A stretch of DNA of 64,000 nucleotides. Source: Chrysopilus asiliformis. Lineage: Eukaryota; Arthropoda; Insecta; Diptera; Rhagionidae. Below, one piece after another: positions 34,312-46,041 of the stretch. The stretch's first letter is position 1. Each line of letters opens with the position of its first letter. The notes under the pieces were generated by a model. That model was not told the origin of the DNA. It did not search any database and worked only from the letters and a program-made list of their open reading frames with translations. A program made the translations under genes and the position numbers. Location of the stretch: the NCBI GenBank assembly GCA_964034945.1, contig OZ035963.1, forward strand, positions 41,005,090 to 41,069,089. The letters are read 5' to 3'.

Positions 34312-34666
34312 CTAGCTTGCATACCCGTCGTTGCCGGGTTGAGTTTTTTTCATTTTTTGAATGTTGGAGCTAAACTTCAGGCCAATCGGTTCAGTAGTTT
34401 CCACCGAACATCTATGCCAAATTTCAGGCCTATCGGTTCAGTAGTTTCCCCGCGAAAGGATATCATAGCGCAAAAACTAAGTTTCGAAATCACTTTACCC
34501 CCTCCCCTTACTCCCCCACCCCTCGCGCTACTTTTCCGTATGCCTATGTTGGAACCAGAACTACCACAGACACTCATTCCAAATTTCAAGTCAATCGGTT
34601 CAGCCGTTTTTGCGTGGAAGAGGAACAGACAGACAGACACCAACTCATTTTTATATATTAGTATGA
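34312..34666 (-). mobile_element. non-autonomous Helitron-like element, copy A
   Basis: Read on the minus strand it starts TC (34666-34665), carries GTCTGTCTGTCTGTTCCTCT, and ends with the hairpin ACCCG-GCAACGA-CGGGT, seven bases, then CTAG (34315-34312). It is bordered by A on its 5' side and T on its 3' side, as expected for insertion between A and T. It shares ends and middle with 57192-58538. Confidence 0.8.
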
Positions 34667-35016
34667 TTTTGCATTGTAGTGTTATTGATATTTATGAATT
34701 TCAAAAACTTCTTACACAAATTGTAAAATATCATGTGAATTTTTATTGTTGTCGATTAAAATTTCAAGAGCATTGAAAGTTTATAGCTTTGCCTCTAATA
34801 CCGACAAGCGCTTTACGTATTTACATGGGTTACTCTCCGATACAAGTTCAAACTTTTTTGAAAGCTCTTTTTGGTATTTTGGGTTTTTTTTTGCACACTG
34901 TCAATTGGTTTACTTTACTTAAAACAGATTTGATTATTAATAACTTTCATATGACCCTTCCGAATTACAATACGAAAATTAAAATAATTTCATAAACATA
35001 AGAAAAGCTACATTTG
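34667..35016. other. unannotated AT-rich spacer
   Basis: No gene or repeat structure was recognised. A 68-codon frame (34789-34995) lacks any familiar motif. Confidence 0.35.
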
Positions 35017-35450
35017 TCAGGGGCCAATCTCTATATGATGACAGACAAAATGTTTTTTTTTTAAATTCATTTGCATAGGAGAGGGGGAAAGGAGTGGCCC
35101 GATTGGATTTCGATGTATGAAACGGTTATGTAATATCATATTCTAAACATTTATAAAATTTTCAATATGACTCACCGTTTTCGAGAAAATTGCAAAAAAA
35201 ATGTTTCGTTTGTATGGGGAAAAGAATATCTCCATTTTGCCCGTCTAGCCATTTACGAGAAACGTAACTGTACAAAATTTTAAGTCTCTAGCTCGATCCT
35301 TTCGAAAGTTATGGTGTTCACGAACAGACAGACAAACAGACAGAAGGATATGCGGAAATTAAAATCTTTTATCATCCCTAACACTCTGGTGCAATTCATT
35401 TTTGTGTCCGATGATTGGTTCGATGCGTTACAAACGGTACACTAAATCTA
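35017..35450 (+). repeat. diverged R-related repeat
   Basis: Contains the R-like phrases CACCGTTTTCGAGAAAATTG, TTCGTTTGTATGGGGAAAA, AAGTCTCTAGCTCGATCC, AACAGACAGACAAACAGACA and GCGTTACAAACGGTA in the R order but with much divergence. The CCATACGGG terminus is lost. Confidence 0.55.
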
Positions 35451-35554
35451 ATATACTTCAATATGATAAATCATGTGGTGTGCCGCGGATTTCCAGAAAA
35501 AAAATTTGTGTGCCGTATGCAAATAAAGGTTGCGGAGCACTGATATAGAGTATA

Positions 35555-35815
35555 AAAACATAACAAAAGCTATTATTGCCAATCTGGCAATTATTGAAAA
35601 CCCGTATGGTGATTTAAGTGAACGGCGAACAGTTGTATCAAAATTCCACTTTGAAGTCAAACTTTTCAATAAGATTTGTTTAAATTATTTCCAACCGGAT
35701 TTTGATGTATGGGAGTTTTATGTAGAATCATATCCTAAATAACTTTTGTTCTTTCATTTTTTTTATAAGATGCACCGTTTTTGAGATATTCGCAAAAAAT
35801 GTTTACGTTCGTATG
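35555..35815 (+). repeat. R-family repeat, 5' half only
   Basis: Starts AAACATAACAAAAGCTATTA, includes ATTGCCAATCTGGCAATTAT and CCCGTATGGTGA, and matches the R consensus up to the TTCGTATGGGG block, after which it stops matching. Confidence 0.7.
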
Positions 35816-36101
35816 GGGCAAAATGTTTATTTTAAAAAATCCATTTGTAAAGAAGAAGGGGAAATGAGTGATCCGATTGAATTTTGATCTACGAAACAGT
35901 TATGTAAAATCATATTCTAAACAAATTTTACCTTTATAAATTTTTTAATAAATTTCAAGTTTCTAACTCAATACTTACAGACAGACAGACTAGGGCATGT
36001 AAAAAACGGAAAATTTCAAAAACCGGTTTTCGGTGTTGTTTAATAAAGTCAAAACTCGGTTAACCGGTTTATCCAATTTAAAAAAAAAATATCAAAGTAA
36101 A

Positions 36102-37547
36102 ATGTATCTTCGGACGATGACTTTGAGGAAGCGGCTGTCTTCAAGCCTCGTAATAGTGTCAGTCGGACTCCGCCCCAAGGGAGATTGCATGCAGATAGTG
36201 CCCCCGCACTGACTACGGCGACATCCGGTTGCGGTGATAAGCATCATTCCTACCACCAGCGACATCTGTTGCAACTCCAAATCACCCTGGATCAGCAGAG
36301 ACACAAACCACAGCTGAAGATCAGTGTGACCAGAGTGAGGGAAATAAACAAAGAAAAACTAAAAAGTTTTTACAAAAAAAGAACGCAAAGATTTTAATAA
36401 GCTGAAATCAGCTAAAGTAGGTGGCGACCTAAATAAAAGAGTCACATTTTCTCAGGCTAGCTGCAGTAACCTCAAATTAGGTACTGCATCTGTCGAAACT
36501 TTAAAAGATAGTAATATTACTGATATTACTTCTGGTAAAGTATCCAAAAGAAGCAGATCTCCGGGTGGCTCTCCTGAAGAGGTGAATGCGGTAAAGGTGC
36601 CGAGAACACGCAATATGGTACTGCCCTATGCTAAGGTAGTGGTCTCGTGTGATTTCAACGCGGCCATAGTCCCGCAAAACGCCTCAATGGAAGTCACTCG
36701 TGAGCAGGGAAAAATTTTAGCGGAAAGCATATCCGAGGCGGTAGCCAATTACATTGACAGCGTGGAAAGCGATGCAGATTTTATCCCGCTTAAGTTCCCG
36801 AGCTGTGGTTTAATTAGGGACATCTTTGTCGTAAAATGACACGATGAACCCACCCGTAAATGGCTGCAAAAAACCGTGGAGAAGATGCCATGCCCATGGG
36901 GGGATGGCGGTCTAGAAATTATCAACTACGATGATTTGCCAAAACCAACGAGATTAGCGGTGTTCATTAAGGGACCCACAGATGTATCAACCGAAACCAT
37001 TCAAACTAGAATGAGACGTCAAAATCCAGGCCTTCTCACCTTGAAATGGAGATTGTATAGCCGTAGGGAATACGATCAAGCCATACATCTTGTGTTTGGT
37101 ATGGACAAAGACACCGTAGATTTCTTGAAGTTGAGGCAGTACAAGTTATTTTACCTCATGGGACAAATAACTTTCCTCACAACGGAAGCGGAAGCTGAGC
37201 TCAAGCAGAAGCGAGCTGATGCGGCGGCTAATGCGGCGGCTAATGCAGGCAAAACAGGTATTACTTATGACAATGGTCCGAAAGGTGCGACTAATACCGC
37301 AACCTCTAAGGAAAAAACTGGAAACAGATTGTTAATACCGAATATTTTTCAGTCGGTTGAGAGATCATCGCCTATGGAGTGCTGCGATTCCAATGACGCA
37401 GGAAAAAACCCGGTCCTAACGGACCCTGACGAGAACTTAGGTTCAGGTCTAAAGGAAGCTGGGATAGCTGATGATAACTCTCGTTATTGTCATGTACATC
37501 GCGAGGGACCTTCGGACCCAGAGGCTGCCGATCGCAGTGATGTTTAG
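36102..37547 (+). pseudogene. LINE ORF1 (gag-like)
   Basis: A low-complexity acidic/basic N-terminal part (about 36102-36560, with a frameshift near 36390) leads to a conserved region running through MVLPYAKVVVSCDFNAAI (36618) and, past a single in-frame TGA at 36837-36839, into RKWLQKTVEKMPCPW...RLAVFIKGP...LKWRLYSRREYDQAIHLVFGMD. This resembles the DUF4780-type ORF1 domain of arthropod LINEs (from memory). An alanine-rich linker (ADAAANAAANA) and an acidic tail follow. No CCHC zinc knuckle is visible. The TGA probably replaces one sense codon. ORF1p normally binds LINE RNA in the cytoplasm. ORF2 begins 54 bp later. Confidence 0.7.
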
Positions 37548-37601
37548 CACTTCTCGGATCGGCTGCCTGTGAGCGTATGACTTTCTCCCTCTTTTGTTAT
37601 C

Positions 37602-40600
37602 ATGATTAACAAAACGAAAGTCACAGTTCTACAAATAAATTTGCAGCATGGCAAAGCAGCAACGGCCGAATTATGCCGTTGTATATCCATGAAGCAAGCA
37701 GATTTTGCTCTCATTCAAGAACCTTACCTATACAAAGGTAAAATTCGTTATCTTCCTTTAAATTTAGGCACACTAATAGTAGATGAAACTGAAGTAAAAC
37801 CTAGAGCATGCATCTGGGTAAAAAATAACGTTGCTTTCTCTCCAATTCCTAAGTTTAGCAACCGTGATGTTGTGGCGTGTATCCTGAAGGCGCCAAATAA
37901 TCGTTCTTACTGCGACATAATCTTAGTATCGGCTTACCTGCCATATGATTCGTGTAATCCTCCTCCTAGCGAAGAGCTTAATAACATCCTTAGGTACAGT
38001 AAACTTAATAGCATTCCCATAATCTTTGGCTGTGACTCGAATGCTCATCATGTAGCCTGGAACAGCTCAAATACCAATAATAGAGGAAGTGCTCTCTTTG
38101 AATTTATACAAAGTGAGAACCTGGAACTCCTAAATAAGGGGCATGAGTCCACCTTTATAAACAGTATCAGGCGAGAAATAATTGATATCACTTTCTGCAC
38201 GCCTGCTTTTTTAAACATCATTAACAATTGGCATGTATCGAATCTTATTAATGCGTCTGACCACAAAGCAATAGTCTTTAGCATAAAAAGCGACTCCACC
38301 CCTGATGTATCCTTTAGAAATCCAAGAAAGGCCGACTGGGTAAGTTTTACTGAAATCTTGGATCATTCTTTTGAGTCTTGGAACTCCCAAATTCTGTCTA
38401 TCAATAACTTAGAGACAAAAAGTGAATTCTTAACAAATGAAATCAGATCTGCATACCATAGCACTTGTACAATTAGCACGAGAAGTGGTAAGTGTAATAC
38501 TCCTTGGTGGAATGCTGAACTTAATAAGCTCAGACAATCCCTACGGAGGCAATTTAACATAGCAAAAAGAAAAAATACAGTCACTGAATGGTCAAATTAC
38601 AGTGAAAATAACGTTGCTTTCTCTCCAATTCCTAAGTTTAGCAACCGTGATGTTGTGGCGTGTATCCTGAAGGCGCCAAATAATCGTTCTTACTGCGACA
38701 TAATCTTAGTATCGGCTTACCTGCCATATGATTCGTGTAATCCTCCTCCTAGCGAAGAGCTTAATAACATCCTTAGGTACAGTAAACTTAATAGCATTCC
38801 CATAATCTTTGGCTGTGACTCGAATGCTCATCATGTAGCCTGGAACAGCTCAAATACCAATAATAGAGGAAGTGCTCTCTTTGAATTTATACAAAGTGAG
38901 AACCTGGAACTCCTAAATAAGGGGCATGAGTCCACCTTTATAAACAGTATCAGGCGAGAAATAATTGATATCACTTTCTGCACGCCTGCTTTTTTAAACA
39001 TCATTAACAATTGGCATGTATCGAATCTTATTAATGCGTCTGACCACAAAGCAATAGTCTTTAGCATAAAAAGCGACTCCACCCCTGATGTATCCTTTAG
39101 AAATCCAAGAAAGGCCGACTGGGTAAGTTTTACTGAAATCTTGGATCATTCTTTTGAGTCTTGGAACTCCCAAATTCTGTCTATCAATAACTTAGAGACA
39201 AAAAGTGAATTCTTAACAAATGAAATCAGATCTGCATACCATAGCACTTGTACAATTAGCACGAGAAGTGGTAAGTGTAATACTCCTTGGTGGAATGCTG
39301 AACTTAATAAGCTCAGACAATCCCTACGGAGGCAATTTAACATAGCAAAAAGAAAAAATACAGTCACTGAATGGTCAAATTACAGTGAAAATAACGTTGC
39401 TTTCTCTCCAATTCCTAAGTTTAGCAACCGTGATGTTGTGGCGTGTATCCTGAAGGCGCCAAATAATCGTTCTTACTGCGACATAATCTTAGTATCGGCT
39501 TACCTGCCATATGATTCGTGTAATCCTCCTCCTAGCGAAGAGCTTAATAACATCCTTAGGTACAGTAAACTTAATAGCATTCCCATAATCTTTGGCTGTG
39601 ACTCGAATGCTCATCATGTAGCCTGGAACAGCTCAAATACCAATAATAGAGGAAGTGCTCTCTTTGAATTTATACAAAGTGAGAACCTGGAACTCCTAAA
39701 TAAGGGGCATGAGTCCACCTTTATAAACAGTATCAGGCGAGAAATAATTGATATCACTTTCTGCACGCCTGCTTTTTTAAACATCATTAACAATTGGCAT
39801 GTATCGAATCTTATTAATGCGTCTGACCACAAAGCAATAGTCTTTAGCATAAAAAGCGACTCCACCCCTGATGTATCCTTTAGAAATCCAAGAAAGGCCG
39901 ACTGGGTAAGTTTTACTGAAATCTTGGATCATTCTTTTGAGTCTTGGAACTCCCAAATTCTGTCTATCAATAACTTAGAGACAAAAAGTGAATTCTTAAC
40001 AAATGAAATCAGATCTGCATACCATAGCACTTGTACAATTAGCACGAGAAGTGGTAAGTGTAATACTCCTTGGTGGAATGCTGAACTTAATAAGCTCAGA
40101 CAATCCCTACGGAGGCAATTTAACATAGCAAAAAGAAAAAATACAGTCACTGAATGGTCAAATTACAGTGAGACTCAAGACTTACAAAAAACTGATTAGA
40201 AAATCTAAAAGAGAAAACTGGAAAAAATTTTGTGTTGAAATTGACAGTGTACCTGAAGCGGCAAGATTATACAAAATCCTAGCTAAGGACCCGCTCAGTC
40301 AACCCACCACTTTTCAAACTGCCTCTGGACAGTACACACTCGATGATAGTGAAACTGCTCTTCATCTCCTGGATACCCATTTTCCAGGGCATGTCCCATA
40401 CCTAGACAAACCTGTTGCTGAAGGATCACGGGGCTCAGCGGACTGGTCTACTGCAGACAGAATTGTTTTCAAAGAGAAAATATCATGGGTCATTAACGGG
40501 TTTGCAGCTTTTAAATCTACCGGTCCAGATGAAATATATCCTATCTCTTTACAGAAAGGGTTAGATTCACTTATTACTCCTCTCCATGACCTGTATAGAG

Positions 40601-42805
40601 CATGCATTGCCTTCTGCTACATTCCCAGTTCATGGAGGAGGGTGAAAGTAATCTTTATTCCTAAACCAGGCAAGCAGACTTACTATCTGGCCAAATCATA
40701 CAGGCCAATTAGTCTTATGAGTTTTATATTAAAGACACTGGAGAAACTAGTTGAAATTTACCTTCGTGATGAATTACAAGTAAATTTGACTCTTCACCCA
40801 AAACAATTTGCCTATCAAAAAGGTAAATCTACAGAAGCAGCGCTTCATCACCTTTTGTCAGAAATAGAACATGGCATCCACCATAAGGACTTCAATCTCT
40901 GTACATTGATAGACATTGAAGGTGCTTTTGATAACACCTCTTTTGAAGCCATTAGATCAGCCCTGACCACAAGGGGAATTGATGAAACCACTACTAGGTG
41001 GATTTATAACATGTTGGACACTAGGAAAATCGAAACGAAAATTGGTAATTATGAAGCATCTATTGCTACTGTAAAAGGCTGCCCCCAGGGCGGTGTTTTA
41101 TCAACACTGCTATGGTGTTTAGTTGTAGACGATCTACTACATCAGCTGAACTCGAAAGGCATATTCGCAATTGGTTACGCAGATGATATTGCAATTTCAA
41201 TTAAGGGCAAATACTTAAGTGTCCTTGGAGAGATTCTAGCTACTGCGCTCCAATTGATTACAAACTGGTGTACGGCCAAAGGACTGAACATCAATCCTGA
41301 CAAAATTAAATCAATTATCTTCACCAACAAAAGAAAGATTGATGACTTAGTAATGCCTACTGTAAATAGTCATCGCTTAGTACTCTATAATGAGGTTAAA
41401 TGGACAAAAAACTAAACTGGACGACTCATGTTACCAAAAAAGTGAATAACGCTATCTTTGCTTTTTTACAATGTAAGAGAGCATTCTCACACACTTAGGG
41501 ACTATCGCCAAAAATTATTTTTTGGATCTACACGGCCATCATCAGGCCAACTCTAGCCTATGCAGCGGTAGTCTAGTGGCAAAGGACGAAGCTCTCATCT
41601 GTAAGAGATGAATTGAATAAGCTACAACGTATGTTATAGCTTGCGTCAGCATAACGGGGGCAATGAGATCCTGTCCCACAGCAGCGCTGGAGATTATCAT
41701 CAACGTGCTTCTCTTAGATATCTTTATTAAATAGCAAGCTATGTTTGCTGCGCTCAGGCTCAATGTAACTCAACAAAGGGTTGGCCGACTTCTGAACCAT
41801 ACTCACATGTCTATCTGGACAGAACTAACAAAAGCCGTGCCTGAAATTGATATGCCCACTGATCACCAGATTCCCAAAGCTCACTTTGTGAAATCTTTTA
41901 AAATTCAGTTACCAACAAGACAAGATTGGAAACAACCAGAACAGCTTATACCATCCACGGCAAGTTGTTGGTTTACGGACGGGTCACTCAGAAACAACAT
42001 TGCTGGTGCAGGCATCTATAACCCTAGCCTCAATAACGAGGAGTTTACTGATGTGATACCATTAGGTAAAAACATCACCATATTTAAAGCTGAAATTGCA
42101 GCAATTTTGATTTGTGCAAAACACGTTTGCAGCAATAACGTTGAAGGTAGAGATATCTTCATTTTCTCAGACAGCCAAGCAGCGTTGACAGCTCTACAAT
42201 CTAGTGAAATCAAATCTAAACTAGTAGAAGAATGCTTTCAAAATCTAGAATTTATATCTAGAAATAATAGAGTTACTTTGACATGGGTCCCTGGTTACTG
42301 TGACATCTTGGGCAATGAGAAAGCTGACGAACTTGCCAAACTAGGTTCGGATTGCCTTGGCATTTATCCCGAACCAGCACTGCCTATTTCCAATTCGTCG
42401 GTAAAAGGACTTATTCGAAGACAATCTATAACACTACACAAGACTAGGTGGACGCGTGAAGCAACGAGCCTACAAGCCAAAAAATTTGGATGCAAATCTG
42501 ATCTAGCCAAATTGGCCAATACCATTAGACTAAGCAAAAAGTCTATCCAACAATTAGTAGGAGTACTCACTGGTCACTACAAACTAAACTACCATTTACA
42601 TAAGATTGGCTTAGTTGAGGATCCATCTTGCAATTTATGTGATGACGAGGAAGAGACAGCAGAACACTTTTTGTGTAATTGTCCTTACTTCCAAAACTGT
42701 AGGGAAAATACTCTAGGCAATCGTTTCCTTAACTCTCAAGACATTGGTAAAATTCCAATAAATCGATTAGCCAACTTTATCTGCGGTTCAAAAAGACTAT
42801 TGTAA
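37602..42805 (+). pseudogene. LINE ORF2 (endonuclease x3, RT, RNase H)
   Basis: Starts MINKTKVTVLQINLQHGKAA with the endonuclease motifs LIQEPYLY, FGCDSNAHHVAW and ASDHKAI. The stretch from residue about 75 to 335 is present three times in frame, giving an 865-codon ORF. A one-base shift at about 40175 leads to the RT (GPDEIYPISL, YRPISLMSF, LIDIEGAFDN, GCPQGGVLS, catalytic GYADDIAI at about 41175). Around 41400-41740 several stops break the thumb. The final frame (41741-42805) holds RNase H (FTDGS, FKAEIAAIL, FSDSQAAL, GNEKADELA) and a C-terminal CNLC...H...C finger. RNase H places it in the I/LOA part of the LINE tree (inference). Active-site residues are intact but the ORF is not. Confidence 0.85.
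37824..40172 (+). repeat. three tandem 783-bp copies of the endonuclease region
   Basis: Copies at about 37824-38606, 38607-39389 and 39390-40172. ACGTTGCTTTCTCTCC recurs at 37828, 38611 and 39394. I saw no differences between copies. 783 = 261 codons, so the frame is kept. The junctions join TACAGTGA to AAATAACG. Confidence 0.95.
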
Positions 42806-42865
42806 TATGTATAGCCAACCTACTCTAAATGCACAATGGCCCCATAGCGTGGTCTAACTGCATAA

Positions 42866-43547
42866 GGGAGATGTCCCACTGGCGAATCAGCTCCTGCAGC
42901 TGCCTGATCCCGACATCAGGTCGGGCAGCTGCAGGACTTGATTCGATCAGTTGACATGGCACACTGAACTGGGATCAGCTGACCTGAAACGTCAAAATGT
43001 CGGACTCGGAGGAAGAACTTCTCCTTATTTCTCTGCTAAAAAAACTGAATCTGTGCAATCGTACAAGCATCTACCTTTTCCTACAGCTTGTACGATTCCT
43101 GTGCTTAATTTTTCCTATTCGATGGACATCATATTTATTTTCGCTTGTTCAAAAGTTTATTAGTTAAACACAAGTTTACATTTTATGATGTCCCCAACTA
43201 GTAATTATTGTAAAAAGTCAACATTATATGAAGTAGAGAGCATATAACCTAGAGAGAGGCCATGCTACCTTAATATACTGTGCCACTGATGACAATTATT
43301 ACCGCCAGACGAAAAAAATATTGAAAATTATGATTTTATTTTATTTAATCTAACAAAAATGACATTAGAAACTACCCGACATGTGCCTGATATCAGCTAC
43401 ATTTAGATCAGTTTAAAAAAGTCAGCTTTGTGTCGCAGACATGCAGCTGCACATTTTTTGCAGTGTGCCATGCGCCATTGGATTACATGTGCAACTGATA
43501 TCGGGATCAGTCAGCTGCAGCAGCTGATGGCCAGTGGGACATCTCGC
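42866..43547 (+). mobile_element. Harbinger-like MITE in the LINE 3' region, TSD TAA
   Basis: GGGAGATGTCCCACTGGC at 42866 is mirrored by GCCAGTGGGACATCTCGC ending at 43547 (one mismatch), with TAA at 42863-42865 and 43548-43550. A subterminal hairpin CCTGCAGCTGCC...GGCAGCTGCAGG lies at about 42892-42934. TAA duplication and the internal MSDSEEE start agree on PIF/Harbinger. Confidence 0.82.
42997..43167 (+). pseudogene. N-terminal stub of a Harbinger transposase
   Basis: A 56-codon frame starting MSDSEEELLLISLLKK, the kind of acidic/leucine start seen in HARBI1-type transposases, then running into unrelated sequence. All catalytic parts are missing. Confidence 0.45.
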
Positions 43548-43550
43548 TAA

Positions 43551-43983
43551 GGGATTAGTCTTGGACTACCCGAAAACCTAATCAATCAAAATGTATCTTC
43601 AATATACCGGAAGTATATTGAAGATAAGAACAAAAGCAACTAATCGTAGTCGAAAATTTCAATGTTTATATTTTTTATTTCAATTAATTCACAATATCAT
43701 TGATAACACATACTTATACACTTATAACACTAAAACAAAATGGCATATTTTCGGAACTAATAACAATTCATTAATAGCAAAATTGCAACAAAAACAAGTT
43801 ACTTCGTAACAAGCTATGTTAATCTGTAAAACATAGGAAAAACGGTTCTTTTTCAACCTAGTGTCCTGGATTTCAGAACAGCGTTGAGTAACAACGACTT
43901 TTAAATAGTTTTGCCGTAATATTTTGTTGCTAGTTAGGTAAAAACTATAGCCCGTAATAAATATCCAAATAATTTTAAAATGA
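43551..43983. other. LINE tail and spacer
   Basis: GGATTAGTCTTGGACTACCC directly continues the LINE sequence interrupted by the MITE. The LINE end is probably near the AATCAATCAAAATG at about 43580-43593. Beyond it no gene is visible. Confidence 0.4.
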
Positions 43984-44583
43984 AATAATTAAGGATTTTT
44001 CAAATAACGGAACCCAAAGTTCTATTGCTAAAAAATATGGTATTAATCGATCTATTATTTTACGATTAATTAAAAAGTATAAACTAACGGGAAACGGAAA
44101 CACAGTGCATTTAGGAGGTCGGCCTGGTAAAACATCACAAAAGATGGATAGAAGACAGTGCGCAGACGCGCTATTGGACATGATTTGAAAAGTTATAGGC
44201 CAGCGAAAAAGCCGATGCTGAAAAAAGTACATTTAAAAAAAGGTTTGTATATATCAGGAAACAAATTTTTTGGAACAACCATTTTTAATAAACTGTAAAT
44301 TAATTCCTCTTTTCTGTTATTGTAAGACTAAATTTCGCAAGAAAACATTTAAACTGGTCAGTAGAAAACAGTTCTTTTTAGCGACGAATCCAAATTTAAT
44401 TTATTCAACTCAGATGGTATGTGCACAGTACGTCATAAAGGGGAGCGACTTAATCCTCGTAACTGCAAGGTCACCGTCAAGTATGGGGGAGGCAGCGTGA
44501 TGGTTTGGACTTGTTTTTCAGCCCATGGTGTTGGTCGCTTTATCGAAATCGACGGAAAAATGGATCGTTTTCAATATAAACAC

Positions 44584-45125
44584 AAAATCGACTTGCTGCC
44601 ATGATAACAAATTTGCAATCGATGAAACTCGATAGTTTGTGGTGACATACGAACAGAAACTGTGTTATAAGATCCGGCCTACATTAAAGCATTGTTTAGG
44701 GTATTTTGTTATGTTAAACTATGTTCAATTATCTTTTTAAGAATCAAAATCTAAATTTTCACTGCCGCTGTTATGCTGTGTTTGCTGCTTGTAGTACATA
44801 TTTCACATTTATACTCTTTTTATGCTTCTCCTTTATGTGTATTGAATCTGATGTATTGAAAGCCATGTTATTTCGTTCTTTTCGCTCTGAAAAGTGTCGT
44901 TCTTAACGGCAAAATCGTTTGCTGTGGTTTCCGACTCTCGTTCTTGGGAACGAAAATGATTTCTATTTAAGTTTTCGCTTCTTGTTCAAAGCGGTTTGTG
45001 GGTCTCGCATAAAAATGAATGAAAGCCTCGAGCGATGGCTTTTTGGTATGATGCACACACACATGTAAGTATGCATTTTACTAGTGAGAGAACGATATTT
45101 CGCTCCCAGCGTTATAGTTTTGTTC
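44584..45125 (+). repeat. inverted-repeat arm, left
   Basis: From AAAATCGACTTGCTGCCATG inward for about 450 bp this is an imperfect reverse complement of 50098-50556. The innermost 80 bp (TATGATGCACACACACATGT..., 45038-45125) instead matches 50016-50097 in direct orientation. It begins exactly where the Tc1 reading frame is lost, so it marks an inserted element or rearrangement. Confidence 0.7.
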
Positions 45126-45373
45126 AGGGTTGTGAGATTTTTGATCTTCGAAATCGTAGTAAATCGGCCGAAAAATAGTAGTAGAATCGATGAAATAGTA
45201 GTAAATTTATGTAAAACCTTCTTCATTATATATATAACTAATTTGAACGAAAGACTAGAAATGGGAGTGTTTTGAACACTGTATGTATGATATTTACTTC
45301 ATACTTCTCTTATCATAAACCAATCACTTATAAATAAAATTATTATATAAAATTATTATATTATAAAATTATG

Positions 45374-46017
45374 AAACCGAATATCTCAAAAACGGTGCAT
45401 CTTATCAAAAAAGTGCAAGCACAAAAGTTATTTAGGATATGATTCTACATAAAACTCCCATACAAAAAAAAAATCCGATTGGAATAAATTTAAAAAAAAT
45501 CGAATTAGAAAGTTTGACTTCAAACTGGAATTTTGATACAACTGTTCGCCGTTCACTTAAATCACAATACGGATTTTCAATAATTGCCAGATTGGCAATT
45601 ATAGCTTTTGTTATGTTTTAAATAAAAAACTTAAATATCTATTGGCGATCGTTGTAGGCGGATCCACGTCTTCTGGCCGTCTCTACGAGACAGACACCTT
45701 TTTGATAATATGCACCGTTTTTGAGATATTCGCAAAAAACGTTTTCGATCCTAATGGTCCGTTTTTGCCCATTTACGAACTTAGCCTTGTATTTACGAAA
45801 AACGAATCTGCGTAAAATTTCAAGTCTCTAGCTCAATCCGTGCGCCCGCAATCCGCGCCACAGACGGACAAACGGACGGGCGGACTGCAAAAATCAACTT
45901 TTTTTTATCATTCAAACACACTGGTGTAATTCATTCTTGTGTGTGATGACGGGATCTTGGCGTTACAAACGGTAAGGCAAATCTAATATACCCTTTTGTT
46001 TCACCATACGAGTATGA
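45374..46017. repeat. R-family repeat, two inverted halves
   Basis: 45374-45620 is the first half of R in reverse orientation (ending ATTGCCAGATTGGCAATTAT, TTTGTTATGTTTT). 45704-46017 is the second half in forward orientation (GCACCGTTTTTGAGATATTC to CACCATACGAGTAT). The halves are separated by one arm of a 73-bp inverted repeat. Confidence 0.7.
45628..45700. repeat. 73-bp inverted repeat, left arm
   Basis: GGCGATCGTTGTAGGCGGAT...GAGACAGACACCTT is the reverse complement of 49472-49544 with about two mismatches, by far the best-conserved inverted pair in this part of the window. Possibly the ends of a 3.9-kb element; no target duplication was found. Confidence 0.7.
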
Positions 46018-46041
46018 ACACACATGATGCCTTAGCTGAAT

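Noticed and set aside
37602..40199. 865-codon ORF as a novel single protein
   Set aside because: It is the endonuclease part of a LINE ORF2 with three identical 261-codon copies; not a new protein family.
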